A stretch of DNA of 64,000 nucleotides from Panulirus ornatus (Eukaryota; Arthropoda; Malacostraca; Decapoda; Palinuridae), in the NCBI RefSeq assembly GCF_036320965.1, contig NC_092281.1:8456392-8520391 (forward strand), read 5' to 3'. A program made the position numbers and the translations under genes. How positions within the stretch are numbered: position 1 is the first letter of the stretch; every line of letters starts with the position of its first letter. The notes under the pieces are model-generated. The model was not told the DNA's origin and did no database searches. It saw only the letters and a program-made list of their open reading frames with translations. Of this stretch, positions 22,584 through 32,689 are shown in pieces.

Positions 22584-22905
22584 AAGAGAAGGATAATGTA
22601 TAGAAAGATGAAGAAACTTTGCGATAAAATAATGTATAGAAAGACGAGAAACTCCATGATAAAACAATGTATAGAAAGATGAAAACTATGATAGAATAAT
22701 GTATAGAAAGATCAGAAACTCCATAATAAAGCAATGTATTGGAAGAGGAGAAACTCCATGATAAAATCATATATAAAAAGAGGAATAATTCCATGATAAA
22801 ACAATGTATAGAAAGAGGAGAAACTCCATAGAATAAGGTATAGAAAGAGGAGAAACTCCATGACAAAATTATGAATAAAAAGAGGCGAAACTCCATGATA
22901 AAAAC
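22584..22905 (+). repeat. 35-bp minisatellite, nine units
   Basis: AATGTATAGAAAGAGGAGAA, then ACTCCATGATAAAAC, repeats from 22594 at 37, 35, 32, 35, 35, 35, 32 and 35 bp spacings. The reverse-strand frame of 138 codons (22480-22896) is produced by this array. Confidence 0.93.
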
Positions 22906-23273
22906 TTTGTCTCCAGTCTTATATCATTCGGGTCATCCAGCGCCTCACGCAGGACCCAGCTCGCTTGGTTCACTAGATCGATGGTTCATTACGTGTCATT
23001 CTCGGGAGGGTCTCGTCAGATCTCTGCGATTCAGGCTTCCGCTCGTGGCTAGAAATTTGTCCCCTATTGTTTTAAAGTGAGGTGGAAAGCGTCGACCGGA
23101 GTCTTTGTGAGGTGGAAAATGTTGCTGTATCTTTAGACGAAGACATTTCAGGGCAGACTCGAAGGAAAGTGTTTTCTTAATGTCTCTTCTGAATGATGTA
23201 TGTGCATAATGCTCAGGTGAACGTTCTGCGATACTGATAAATGTATTAGGAATACTGTATTGGAGAGATGGGG

Positions 23274-23277
<4 letters not shown>
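22906..23277. other. Unassigned interval
   Basis: GTGAGGTGGAAA(G/A)(C/T)GT appears twice (23069 and 23107). No gene seen. Confidence 0.35.
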
Positions 23278-23351
<74 letters not shown>

Positions 23352-23352
23352 T
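23278..23352. repeat. (TA)n microsatellite
   Basis: About 36 TA units. Confidence 0.97.
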
Positions 23353-23401
23353 TCTTAGTTTAAATCAGTGCTTTAGTGGAGAGGAATACCGCTAATGTAG
23401 G

Positions 23402-23403
<2 letters not shown>

Positions 23404-23466
<63 letters not shown>

Positions 23467-23480
23467 AGCGAGCGAGCGAG
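23404..23480 (+). repeat. (GA)n then (GAGC)n microsatellite
   Basis: About 29 GA units, a one-base slip, then GAGCGAGCGAGCGAGC. Confidence 0.96.
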
Positions 23481-23562
23481 CAGTGTCGACCCAGCCAAGT
23501 CAGAGACTTATGTGTGTCATGGGACATTACTCTCTCGAGCTCCATTACAAACGAGGACAAAC

Positions 23563-23702
23563 ACTGTCGTTTTCCCTCCTCACAACACACTCATTCTTTT
23601 CTCTCATAACACAGCCACTCCCACCGTCCCTCACAACACCAACATTCTCCTCCATTAAAACACTGCCATTCTCCTCCCTCACAACACTGTCACTCCCCCT
23701 TT
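23563..23702 (+). repeat. Degenerate ~25-bp minisatellite
   Basis: CCTC(A/C)CAACAC(A/T)..CA(T/C)TC recurs near 23577, 23604, 23629, 23654 and 23679, spaced 25-27 bp. Confidence 0.75.
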
Positions 23703-24069
23703 GGTGTCAGTCCTGTATTGAAACATCTTTTTTCTCTTTTTTCTTTCTTTCCTCTTGCCATCTTTCCTACTTCCTGGACGAACACACAGGAACCTTCCTG
23801 TCTTCACAGAACGCAGTAGAGGTAAAAACCACTTTATGAAACCACCTCTTTTCCTTATGATATCGGCTCTCCTTCGTCAGGAGGCCAAGGGTCTGGACGC
23901 GGGGCTGTGAGTTATAGACTGAGTCTTGGTCTCGGGGCGTTCACAGTGAGAAACAATAGGTACCTAGTGGTGAAGTGACTCTTGATTGTTATCCCGGAAA
24001 CGCCCGCGATATCTCACAGAAGAGCATTTTCTAACTCATTTCAGAGAAATCGTTAGAAGGATGATTGTG

Positions 24070-24073
<4 letters not shown>
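23703..24073. other. Unassigned interval
   Basis: T/C-rich at 23725-23775; otherwise nothing recognised. Confidence 0.35.

Positions 24074-24118
<45 letters not shown>
24074..24118 (+). repeat. (GA)n microsatellite
   Basis: About 22 GA units. A short (GATA)n tract of about 5 units follows at 24226-24246. Confidence 0.97.
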
Positions 24119-24120
<2 letters not shown>

Positions 24121-25375
24121 CAAGTCGACTAATACGGACGATGTGACGCTATGCAACTCCGTCATCCTCAAGGATTACGCCGTCGTGGTCATGAGGTTGA
24201 AATTAAAGAACCATAACGACTAGAGAATAGATAGATAGATAGATATATGATTAAGGATTTATATAAGTCACTGGAAACATAATCCTGAATGTAAGTACAG
24301 AGAACACAGTAATATAAACAAAAAAAAGAAGGTCATGTAGCCATTGAACATCAACTTCCACAAAACCCTTAAATGTTTCTGTCATTTATCCTTCAACTAC
24401 ACGAGGACGAGACGTGTACTGGACACCTGGGAACTTGGATCCTATTATGAGGACCAAATGGGTTCGAGCTCCGTTTTAACACAAGTCTGTGACGAACATT
24501 TTACAGTGCCGACTTGGAGTCCAGGTTAGAGAACCTACTGTCTGGGAAATGACTCTTATTCCCTTAACAGAACTTTACGAATTACGTCATTAATGACAAA
24601 AAAAGGTTAATCTATAAGGCTCTTATACATATTCCAGAGGGTCTCTGGCAAACGCTGAAGCCTCGAACACTTAGGCGGGGCACTTAGAATGTAATCTCAT
24701 GTGAATAATATTCAGATCATGTTTTACAATGATACTTTTAATGAGCACAGAGCAGCGTGCTCAAAAGGTATCCCCCATTTATGCAGGTCTCCTGGTGGCC
24801 ATTTGAGTGTCGGACAAGAATAACAATAAGTGGAAACTGCCTGGAAAACCCAACTTTTATTGAGGGAATCTGAATCTACTAAGGAGGTGCAAGAGCAGGT
24901 TGGGCTGGAACTGCTGGATGTGATGGGCATCGTATACAATGTGAGAACTTAGTAAATACTGAACAGTGAAGACGTACATTAAGAAACATCAGTTGCTTGA
25001 AGTTATCAGAGACTTAAGACAAACTCAAACAGAAGGCTGTGGCCAAATTCCCAGAAACTTTAAGAGAAAGTATGAAAGGATAATTGCTGTGTTAAGGGAT
25101 GGACATTGTATGTAATGTAGTCCACAAGCAGTATGCCACAAGCGATCGTGCTAGAGGAGCAATAGAATGGCTACTATCCAGACCTCTTCGCCGACTTTAG
25201 AATGGTAAAGTAAAAACACAGTTACTCAGTATATATAAGGCAACTTAGGAATATGATCTTAATTCTATTAGCTGTAACACGGTAGTTTAGCAGGAGGTAA
25301 TGGGAGTAATAACGTCTATATACAATAAAAACTTGAGATTACTATATGAACTGAGGATACCAGATCACGTAGGGC
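24119..25375. other. Unassigned interval
   Basis: Long microsatellite-poor stretch. I could not recognise any gene, transposon domain or repeat in either strand. Confidence 0.35.
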
Positions 25376-25625
25376 AAACATTTGAACAGTCTTTCACAAC
25401 AACTTACGCGACGAACCCAGACCCCCAAACGCCGTGGATATTATCCCTATAATGAAGACAATCTCCACAGGAGCAACAGATGTTTGATATTGGAACTCCT
25501 GCCCCAAATACTCGACAGCCACCTGTTACAACGACCACTTTGGAAGCACGAGAAGAGCTTCTGCCAGGGTCTTCGTGACTACGATCCTCCACCAAACAAC
25601 AGGGGAATCGAGAGGAAGCTTTAAC
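25376..25625 (+). other. Microsatellite-free segment open in several frames, unidentified
   Basis: One forward frame gives 80 codons (25382-25624). Another gives a Pro/Thr-rich run GTPAPNTRQPPVTTTTLEAR (about 25493-25552). A third gives NNLRDEPRPPNAVDIIP upstream, and the reverse strand is also open for 63 codons. This could be a decayed exon or transposon fragment with frameshifts, or chance in GC-richer DNA. No family recognised. Confidence 0.2.
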
Positions 25626-25884
25626 GTAATGGTTATTGCTTTCAGACGCTCATTTATGGCCATAAACATTAATACGGAGCGGACTGCACTCAGGATGCAG
25701 AGAGACTCCTAAAGGACTTCAGGCCATGAAAACGAAGAGGGGTATCAGAGACAATAGGCAATAACTGTAGACGAGGGATTTTCCTCTTAGTCGCATCGCC
25801 CATAAGGCTTACTTTCCATTTTACGCCTTTCTTATGCAACCTTTAATGCCTCTTCCTTCCCGCCCACTATTCCAGTGCATTTCT

Positions 25885-26045
25885 CTTGACTATCCTGGCA
25901 ACTCGTCTGTGTCGCGTTGTGTGGCAACCTTTGGTTAAATCAACGGCCCTACTATGGCAACCACCTTGCTGTGCCACTGGTCGTACCTACCTTGGCAACT
26001 CCCTATTCCAACCATCAGTCTTCCCTACTGTGGCAACACGTGCCA
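25885..26045 (+). repeat. Degenerate ~38-bp minisatellite (CTACTNTGGCAAC core)
   Basis: TGGCAAC recurs at 25896, 25922, 25955, 25993 and 26031, usually preceded by CCTAC(T/C)(A/G/T). Confidence 0.65.
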
Positions 26046-26098
26046 TCATCATTGCTCTCACCCACCATGATACCTCCGCCCCACACACACTTGACTCG

Positions 26099-26190
26099 CT
26101 TACATCTTCAACCTCTCACCACATTCCCTCTTCCCCGTCGTCTCACTTACATCTTAAACTCCTCACTACATTCCCTCTTCCCTTCCAACT
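26099..26190 (+). repeat. 46-bp tandem pair
   Basis: CTTACATCTT(C/A)AAC, then CCTCACCACATTCCCTCTTC or TCCTCACTACATTCCCTC, occurs twice. Confidence 0.85.
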
Positions 26191-26739
26191 TTCTACACCA
26201 ATGTTGTGTACGCATGATCCTGATGGCTCTTTAGATAATTCTCATATTGGCTCATTATTCCCACACTCCTTTATGTGACATATACAAAGCAAACCACATT
26301 CAGTTATGACCTTAACAATTGTATTGGAGGGAGACGGTCTGACCATGGCCTCATACGAGCAAAGAACATTCGAGCTTAGAAAATAGAGAAAATGCAAGTA
26401 ATCGGTAATAAGAGAGTGAAAGACACAGAGTGAAAGAAGAAAAGGTGACTGGTTTCAAGACGCACTCAGATACACAGTGAGTGACATTGTGTGGTAGACA
26501 AGTCACGCATAATTAATGGCATCTCGAGTGATTCAGTCGGAAGCCAGATAGCACTAGTGCCCAAGATCAAGTCTCGGTGAGTAATTTCACGTCAGAGAAC
26601 TCTGGTGACAGGCTTAAAGTGCAAATGTCCAGCTGAATGCAAGAGTGGGCTAACAACAGAGAACAGGTGTGAGGGTGTGAGTGATAGATTACAACAACCA
26701 GAGTGAAAGTGATTTAGCGTTTGCCACCAGAGTAACGAA
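26191..26739. other. Unassigned interval
   Basis: No feature recognised. Confidence 0.35.
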
Positions 26740-26822
26740 ACGCTACACCAAGTGTGTGTAGTTCAATATGCAGATGACATCATGTATGATGAAACTGTTA
26801 ATTGCCTGGGCTATACTGAGTG
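26740..26822 (+). pseudogene. Possible reverse-transcriptase catalytic-box relic (YADD)
   Basis: A forward frame reads CVVQYADDIMYDETVNCLGY (26756-26815) before a stop. 'QYADDI' matches the metal-binding motif C of non-LTR reverse transcriptases. I cannot align the flanks convincingly, although another open frame downstream (about 26880-26968) stays clear of stops. It may be an isolated relic or chance. Confidence 0.3.
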
Positions 26823-27685
26823 ACGTGTAAGAGAAAATGTCCACCGAATTGCTTTGTTGGAATTCCATTTTTGTAGGGGGTGAATGTACCAGTTAACTTT
26901 GCTACGCGACCACTTCTAGAAGTGGAAAAGTATCCATCAGTTGTGACATATACCTATTTCCATATGTGAATACGCTCCTTAAACTTTTTACGTCTCCATT
27001 TATAGCTGTGGCAATATTCCCAGCAGTCATCTTTGTTGTCTCGTTTCCATGAAATTTTCACACAGCATAAAGGATTTGAGAGAGAGTACAAATATTTTAA
27101 TATTCTATGTCTCCCAGACGTGTACTGAATATGATCTTTCATTCTACATTACAGTGAACCCTATTATTGTCTACCATGCAAATACAAACCACATCTTAAA
27201 ATACATGCTCAAGTTTTGCTTGGACAGCTCAGCAGTATGAAAGAGGAATATTCATAGAGACTGCCATCTGGTGTCCATTTTAACCCTGCTTAATGATAAT
27301 ACCAGTATGCATGTTATTTGTACAGAGAGTAATATTGTTGAAAGACTCCTTTGGCTGAAACCGATATATGCCCATGGAGCTGTTTCATAATCTACTTCCC
27401 AGAACAATACTGAAATGATGGGATGTTCTGCTATTCATTCATGTATACTGATTACTCCGCCATATTCCCGCTGTTGTACTGATGTATACTGTTGATGAAG
27501 CGGATGGGTCTAAAGACCTACATAAAATGGGTTATTACAAAGGAAAAGCGAAAGGAATGCAAACAGTATTGTGTATCACTCAGTGTAAAGGCAGTTGGGA
27601 GCAGCAACACAATGTAGCGAGGAGAGAATATCAGTAAAATATAAACTGATGTCCAAGAGGAGAAACTGACTCAATGTTCAAAGAA
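26823..27685. other. Unassigned interval
   Basis: No feature recognised. Confidence 0.35.
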
Positions 27686-27689
27686 ATGC

Positions 27690-27955
27690 CTATAGATCTT
27701 TATGAAATGCTACAGGTTTTAAGGAGAAGCTTGTAAACCTTATAGAAATGCCTATAAACCGTAGAATAATACCTGTAAAACTTAAAGTAACGTATATGAA
27801 CCTTAGAAAAATGCTTTTAAACCTTAAAGAATCACCTATAACCTTAGAAAACACCTGTAAACCTTAAACGCAAAAACCATAGTAAATGATTGTAAACCTT
27901 TAAAGAAATGCCTGTAAACCTTAGGGAAATGCATGTAAACCTTAGGGAAATAACT
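27690..27955 (+). repeat. 21-bp minisatellite, about twelve units
   Basis: The unit is AAATGCCTGTAAACCTTAGG plus G. TAAACC-type cores lie at 27734, 27755, 27776, 27797, 27818, 27838, 27858, 27893, 27915 and 27936. The array is most regular at its right end. Confidence 0.93.
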
Positions 27956-28792
27956 GAACTGAATTCTCCTTACGAATTGTACCCCCTGCTGAGCTCTGAT
28001 TAATTTCCACTTTCTTTGTCTTTTCCCTTTGCTCTTTTTCTTTCATCGTTGATAGTCTTGACTGAAGCATGTATTGTCCATGCCATGTCGATCAACCACA
28101 GAAAGGAAATCATACAAACGACGAATCTCGTTCCCTTATTTCAATTAAGTTTTCCTTTCATCCTGCGAATTGTAACCTCGATGATTGTGGTAGAGATCGA
28201 CTTCAAAATATTTCCTATTAAGCTAGCGATTGCTATTCTATTCCATCCTGTCATAAGCTTTATAGAAAATAAATGGCGTGTTGATTTAGCGAAGGCAGCT
28301 GACCGCCCCAGCAACTTGTTCTTTTTCAGGTTTACGTTTTCTCCCTCTTTAGGTATCATTCCATTCCCCTTCTGTAAACCACCTCACAACACATGAATCT
28401 TCCTGCCCGTTGCCCTTTGACAGTATCCTAAACTTAGTCTTTCCGGTTAAAAGCATTCTGCAGTAACTGTCTTGCGATGATGCATAATATCCTTTCATAT
28501 ATCTTTTTTTCCTCCTCCCTAATATCCTATACTGTTGCTACAAATCTCCAGCACAGAGCTGTTTAATATCACCTCCACAATCTGGTCCCTTGCCTCACTG
28601 CATCACCGGCGATCTCTTTATGTGTCATCTTTGCCCACTTGGGCGTCACATCAGTCGACCAGAATAACAGAGGACCTCTACAATTGTGTCTGTGCGTCAC
28701 ACTAGCAGTGGAACAGAGCAAGTCGTACAAAAATGAGGAGTCAGAGGCAAAGGTACTAGGTATTAGGAAAAGTTTCGTTACTGTAGAATTGT
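27956..28792. other. Unassigned interval containing a 126-codon frame of doubtful status
   Basis: A forward frame at 28016-28396 begins MSFPFALFLSSLIVLTEA, which could pass for a signal peptide. The rest is a patchwork of hydrophobic residues without a domain. On the reverse strand 28246-28272 reads FYKAYDRME, which resembles the 'F.KA(Y/F)D' motif A of reverse transcriptases. The segment may be a LINE relic whose complement happens to be open. Neither reading is secure. Confidence 0.25.

Positions 28793-28822
<30 letters not shown>
28793..28822. repeat. (TA)n microsatellite
   Basis: About 14 TA units with one slip. Confidence 0.95.
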
Positions 28823-28823
<1 letters not shown>

Positions 28824-28875
28824 AATTATTTATCTATATAGCAGAAGAGCACAACAAACACGTGAGCTCGTAAAC

Positions 28876-29023
28876 GCAGAAACACCACAAGGAAATGGAA
28901 ACACGAGCATTTTGAGCGCTTTCGTTTTACCACATCTTTAAACGACTAGCTACAAGTCCTATGAAGATGTAATACACGAAAGCGCCCTGGATTCTCGTGT
29001 TTCCTTTTCCTAGTGGTGCATCC

Positions 29024-29025
<2 letters not shown>
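28876..29025. mobile_element. Foldback (inverted-repeat) element, possibly MITE-like
   Basis: The left arm 28876-28938 (ACCACAAGGAAATGGAAACA then CGAG, with GAGCGCTTTCGT) pairs with the right arm 28963-29025 (ACGAAAGCGC, CTCGTGTTTCC, TTTTCCTAGTGGTGC) with a few mismatches. The loop is about 24 nt. (TA)n lies on both sides, at 28793-28822 and 29028-29071. No coding capacity. The perfectly placed TA flanks could mean insertion into TA repeats or TA growth at its ends. Confidence 0.75.
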
Positions 29026-29027
<2 letters not shown>

Positions 29028-29084
<57 letters not shown>

Positions 29085-29085
29085 G
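29028..29085. repeat. (TA)n then (CA)n microsatellite
   Basis: About 21 TA units followed by 7 CA units, abutting the foldback element. Confidence 0.96.
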
Positions 29086-30005
29086 ATTACCATTTCTACG
29101 GAAAGAAACCTTGTCCCTATATCAGGTACGTTCAACTCTTACTGCCAGTTAAAGGAAGGGAGGAGAACCGTAATACGGAACAGCAATTAGGAGCAGGTCA
29201 CGTGGCATTCATGGCTCACCTCCCATCAAAAGTAGCCCATTAAGGACCCAGTCAGGACAGTTAACGCTTTCAGTACTCCCCTGAAGTCTTATACCCAAAG
29301 GAAACCTACCCCTCTTCTCAAATACCTACACCCTTTTCCCCTTTTGTCTTTCTCTTGTTTGCCTTCATTTCATCTTCCTTTATTTCATTCTCTCCTTCAC
29401 CTCATTGCAACTATAGTTCCCTCGCATCGTTTATTTACCCCCATCCCCCTTCTCTCCTTTATTTCCCTCCCTTCCCTATTTCCCATCTTCTCTCCTCCTT
29501 CCGTCCCTCACTACCCTCATAAGTACCTCATGTTAACCTCCTTTCCTCCTCCTGATACTAACACACAGCCATTCCCTTCCGTCCCATTCTCCCCCACCAC
29601 ATTCAGACGTCGTACTGTGCTCCTACAGTCTTCGTAAGTCGGTTCCTATGGAGGTCTTAAACCTCTTGGTTACTCCCAGATAAACAACACTTTCACAGAC
29701 GACTGGGCAGCATCCATCCTTTTAATTGGTGCCGTCAGATAAATCGAGGCTGGAGCGACTGACGGCAGCCAAAAGGAATTAGGAGGTGTTCCTGTGGACG
29801 TGTTCGAGCTGTTGGTCGTTTCATAAGTCCATAACTTTGTTTGGGCGGTAAACAGAATGCTGTCGGTCGAATATTCAATTAGTATTTGGTCCTCGAGTGT
29901 TGATTATTGTTAATCTATATGGGGTTGTTTGTTACTAACTATTGATCGGCGATGGTAGATATTCAACCCACGCTCGGAGACTTACGTCCCCCTAACCCCC
30001 ACCCC

Positions 30006-30009
<4 letters not shown>
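29086..30009. other. Unassigned interval with pyrimidine-rich stretch
   Basis: 29280-29635 is strongly C/T-rich, giving a Pro/Ser/Leu/Phe-rich frame that I reject. A perfect 9-bp inverted repeat TGCCGTCAG / CTGACGGCA lies at 29730-29738 and 29759-29767. Confidence 0.4.

Positions 30010-30072
<63 letters not shown>
30010..30072 (+). repeat. (TC)n microsatellite
   Basis: About 30 TC units. Confidence 0.97.
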
Positions 30073-30076
<4 letters not shown>

Positions 30077-30721
30077 CTACTTTCTACTGTCGTATTGCTT
30101 ATACATATATAAGGAACGCTTATTCTTTTTTTACAGTACTCTCCAAAGGTGTAAAGCAAATTAAAACTAAAGTGGGAGGAAGAACGACAAATCTTCTTTT
30201 ACATGCAAGAAAGTCGACAGTGCATTTACTACCCAGTGAAACGAAGTGAATTTTGTCCATGGCTGGACACCTATTTTTAGAACCCAACACAATGGTTAAA
30301 AGCGTAGATACATCTTGCTGGCAGGGGAGGGGGGTTAAAATCGGCAAGAAAAGGAAAATATCCCAGCTTGGCATTTCCAAAATATATGACTGTCATAACT
30401 GCCATTTTAGTTTAACAACTTAGCCACACTGGGAGACCATCCCTCATGCATGACTCGTGTAATACTTGTATAAAAGAATACGATATCTGGACGCCTGTGC
30501 GTGTACGGTGACTAAACTTCGTCTGGTGATCCATAGTCTGAACAGGCCTATGGCAGTGACTCGTAGGCCTATGCGAAGTGGATTTCAAACACCCACGAAC
30601 TCCTCTTTCCACATACGTAGGTCTACTTTCACCACACTGGTCTATGATTTTCGTATCTCCTCCACAATCTCAAACAACAGCCTCGAGGGGATCCAGCGGT
30701 CTGGTGATATATCCTTTACAA

Positions 30722-30727
<6 letters not shown>
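30073..30727. other. Unassigned interval
   Basis: No recognised gene. A long forward frame (30466-31044) runs through the TA microsatellite and pyrimidine-rich DNA; I regard it as non-coding. Confidence 0.35.

Positions 30728-30762
<35 letters not shown>
30728..30762. repeat. (CA)/(TA)n microsatellite
   Basis: Short CA run (30722-30732) then about 13 TA units. Confidence 0.95.
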
Positions 30763-30764
<2 letters not shown>

Positions 30765-31053
30765 CTTTTTCTGTTCAACTTTCCTATTCAAATCCTGGAG
30801 CACTCCGTCTTTCTCCCCCTACGCTCCCTCGCGCCTTCCCCTCCACTCCCCATCTCCCTGTCACCACGGCCACCACCCTCCCTCTCTACCTGGGAAGGAA
30901 GCAGCTGGTCTCTGCCCCGTCACCTTTCACGGTGTAGGTAAACACAGTAGCCAGAGACTCAGTATTTCTAGGTCGAGATGGGGCTTCGGAAGACTCGCTC
31001 TTCTTCCTCCATCTCTCCCGTTTCTGTTTATCGCTTTGATTTAGGGACAACTG

Positions 31054-31055
<2 letters not shown>

Positions 31056-31117
<62 letters not shown>
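31056..31117 (+). repeat. (CT)n microsatellite
   Basis: About 31 CT units. Confidence 0.97.
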
Positions 31118-31119
<2 letters not shown>

Positions 31120-31174
31120 GCTACGTCATGCTTGGTTCGCTGTTATTGGGATTCGTCTGCTATACTTTGTTAGA

Positions 31175-31177
<3 letters not shown>

Positions 31178-31227
<50 letters not shown>
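31178..31227 (+). repeat. (GT)n microsatellite
   Basis: About 25 GT units. Confidence 0.97.
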
Positions 31228-31228
<1 letters not shown>

Positions 31229-32109
31229 AGCTATGCTCTATGTGCTGTTTGTTGATTGCCTCCGCGGGGAAAATATTTTCTTCGAGACATATACACTTGC
31301 TACAGTTTTTTGGGGCCCCTCAAGGTTCTTATCTCTGGTTTTCAAAAAAAAAAAAGAATATACACTTTAGAGTATGTTTAGTACAAGAAGTCTGCCGGGT
31401 ATGAGGAATACTCTAAATCAGGAGTTAGATTTATATTACGAACACAACAACAGTCTACGTTCGTATCTACAGGCATACACACACATTAATACCATAAAAA
31501 GTGTGCACCGGTTTACCACTTTTCACATTTCACACGCAAAATGTCTGCGGACATTCCAACGCATATTTAAACAATCTAAAATTCAATGGACGTTCCAACC
31601 CACATTACACTAACACAAAAAAAAAGGGAAAAAAAATAAGCCAACGCAAACAGACTTTTCAGTCGTTGGCCGATGAAACGATTCTTTTTTTCAACTGTTC
31701 TTTTATCAAACGGAATCGCATGACAGAAGATAAGAGGAACTGAAGCAGAAAACTCAATGTTGAAGTTCATAGACCCTAGGAAGTCCATTTCCGTAGAGCC
31801 GGAGGAACTGTCAACTCTTGGGTAACTCTACCAAGATTACAACAGACTGACAGATTATGAACGATGCACGAGAAACACTTTTCTTAACAGATGTTTAGAA
31901 ACGGCCATCAACGACAAAAGGTCGTTAGTAATGCATAAAACTCCCTGAAGGCTGAAGAAATGGCGACAAAATATGGCATTTCTACATGATGAGGAAGTGA
32001 TAAAACGAATAAAACATATAATAAATGATGAATGAATAGATATGAAAACTGGTGGGAGAAAAGGGAAGGAATGCACACTAGCTTCAAAGATTTCATTTCT
32101 CTAAATTGC
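31228..32109. other. Unassigned interval
   Basis: No gene recognised. Frames of 60-80 codons around 31374-31788 have no domain. Part of 31860-32109 could be decayed LINE sequence upstream of the tail that follows. Confidence 0.35.
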
Positions 32110-32610
32110 CATAGATATTGAAAAAAAGTTTGGAAAAAAAATAGCTGAAAAAGCTGAAGAGGGTGTACTGAAATGGTCTGGACATGTTGACATAATGAGC
32201 GAGAGAAGGTTGACAAAGAGGTTGAAAGTGTCAGAAATGGAGGGAACAAGGAAAATGTGGCAAACCAAATTGGAGATGGAAGGATGGAGTGAAAAAGATT
32301 TTGAGCGAACGGGACTCGAACATGCAGGAGGGTGAAGGGCGTGCAAGGGATAGAGTATATTGGAGCGATGTGGTATACCGAGGTCAACGTGCTGTCATTA
32401 GGCTAAACCTGGGCATGTGAAGCGTCCGGAGTAAACTATGGACAGGTCTGTAGGGCCTGGATGTGGATAGGGAGCCATGACTTCGATGCATTACACAACT
32501 AGAGAATGGATGCGAGCGGATGCGGCCTTTCTTCGCCTGTTCCTGGCGCTACCACGTTAACTCGGGAAACGGTGATCAAGTATGGGATAAAGAATAAAAG
32601 TGAAATAAAA
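32110..32610 (+). mobile_element. LINE 3' end: C-terminus of the endonuclease-reverse-transcriptase ORF plus 3' UTR
   Basis: A forward frame reads KAEEGVLKWSGHVDIMSERR then LTKRL (about 32150-32225), the 'GHVERMSEERLTKRI' C-terminus of a LINE endonuclease/reverse transcriptase. It continues in a shifted frame as GEGRARDRV, then VVYRGQRAV and LNLGM, with a stop at 32418. The 3' UTR (32419-32610) keeps GGGCCTGGATGTGGA(T/A)AGGGAG and ends with GGCGCTACCACGTTAACTCG, then GGGAAACGGTGATCAAG and an A-rich end. Compared with the copy at 56165-56945, this one is more substituted but keeps the tail in simpler form. It is strongly 5'-truncated. Confidence 0.85.
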
Positions 32611-32689
32611 GAAAAGAAATGTAATTCATTTTCTCAGCTCAGTAAATCGATCTCATGTCTGTCTACCTTTTCCTCACCGGAGACTTTGG

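Noticed and set aside
22480..22896. Reverse frame of 138 codons with repeated Ser/Phe/Tyr blocks
   Set aside because: Generated by the 35-bp minisatellite; unit-length changes shift the repeat phase.
28016..28396. Forward frame of 126 codons beginning like a signal peptide
   Set aside because: The rest lacks domain structure, and the reverse strand carries FYKAYDRME resembling reverse-transcriptase motif A; neither reading is strong enough to call a gene.
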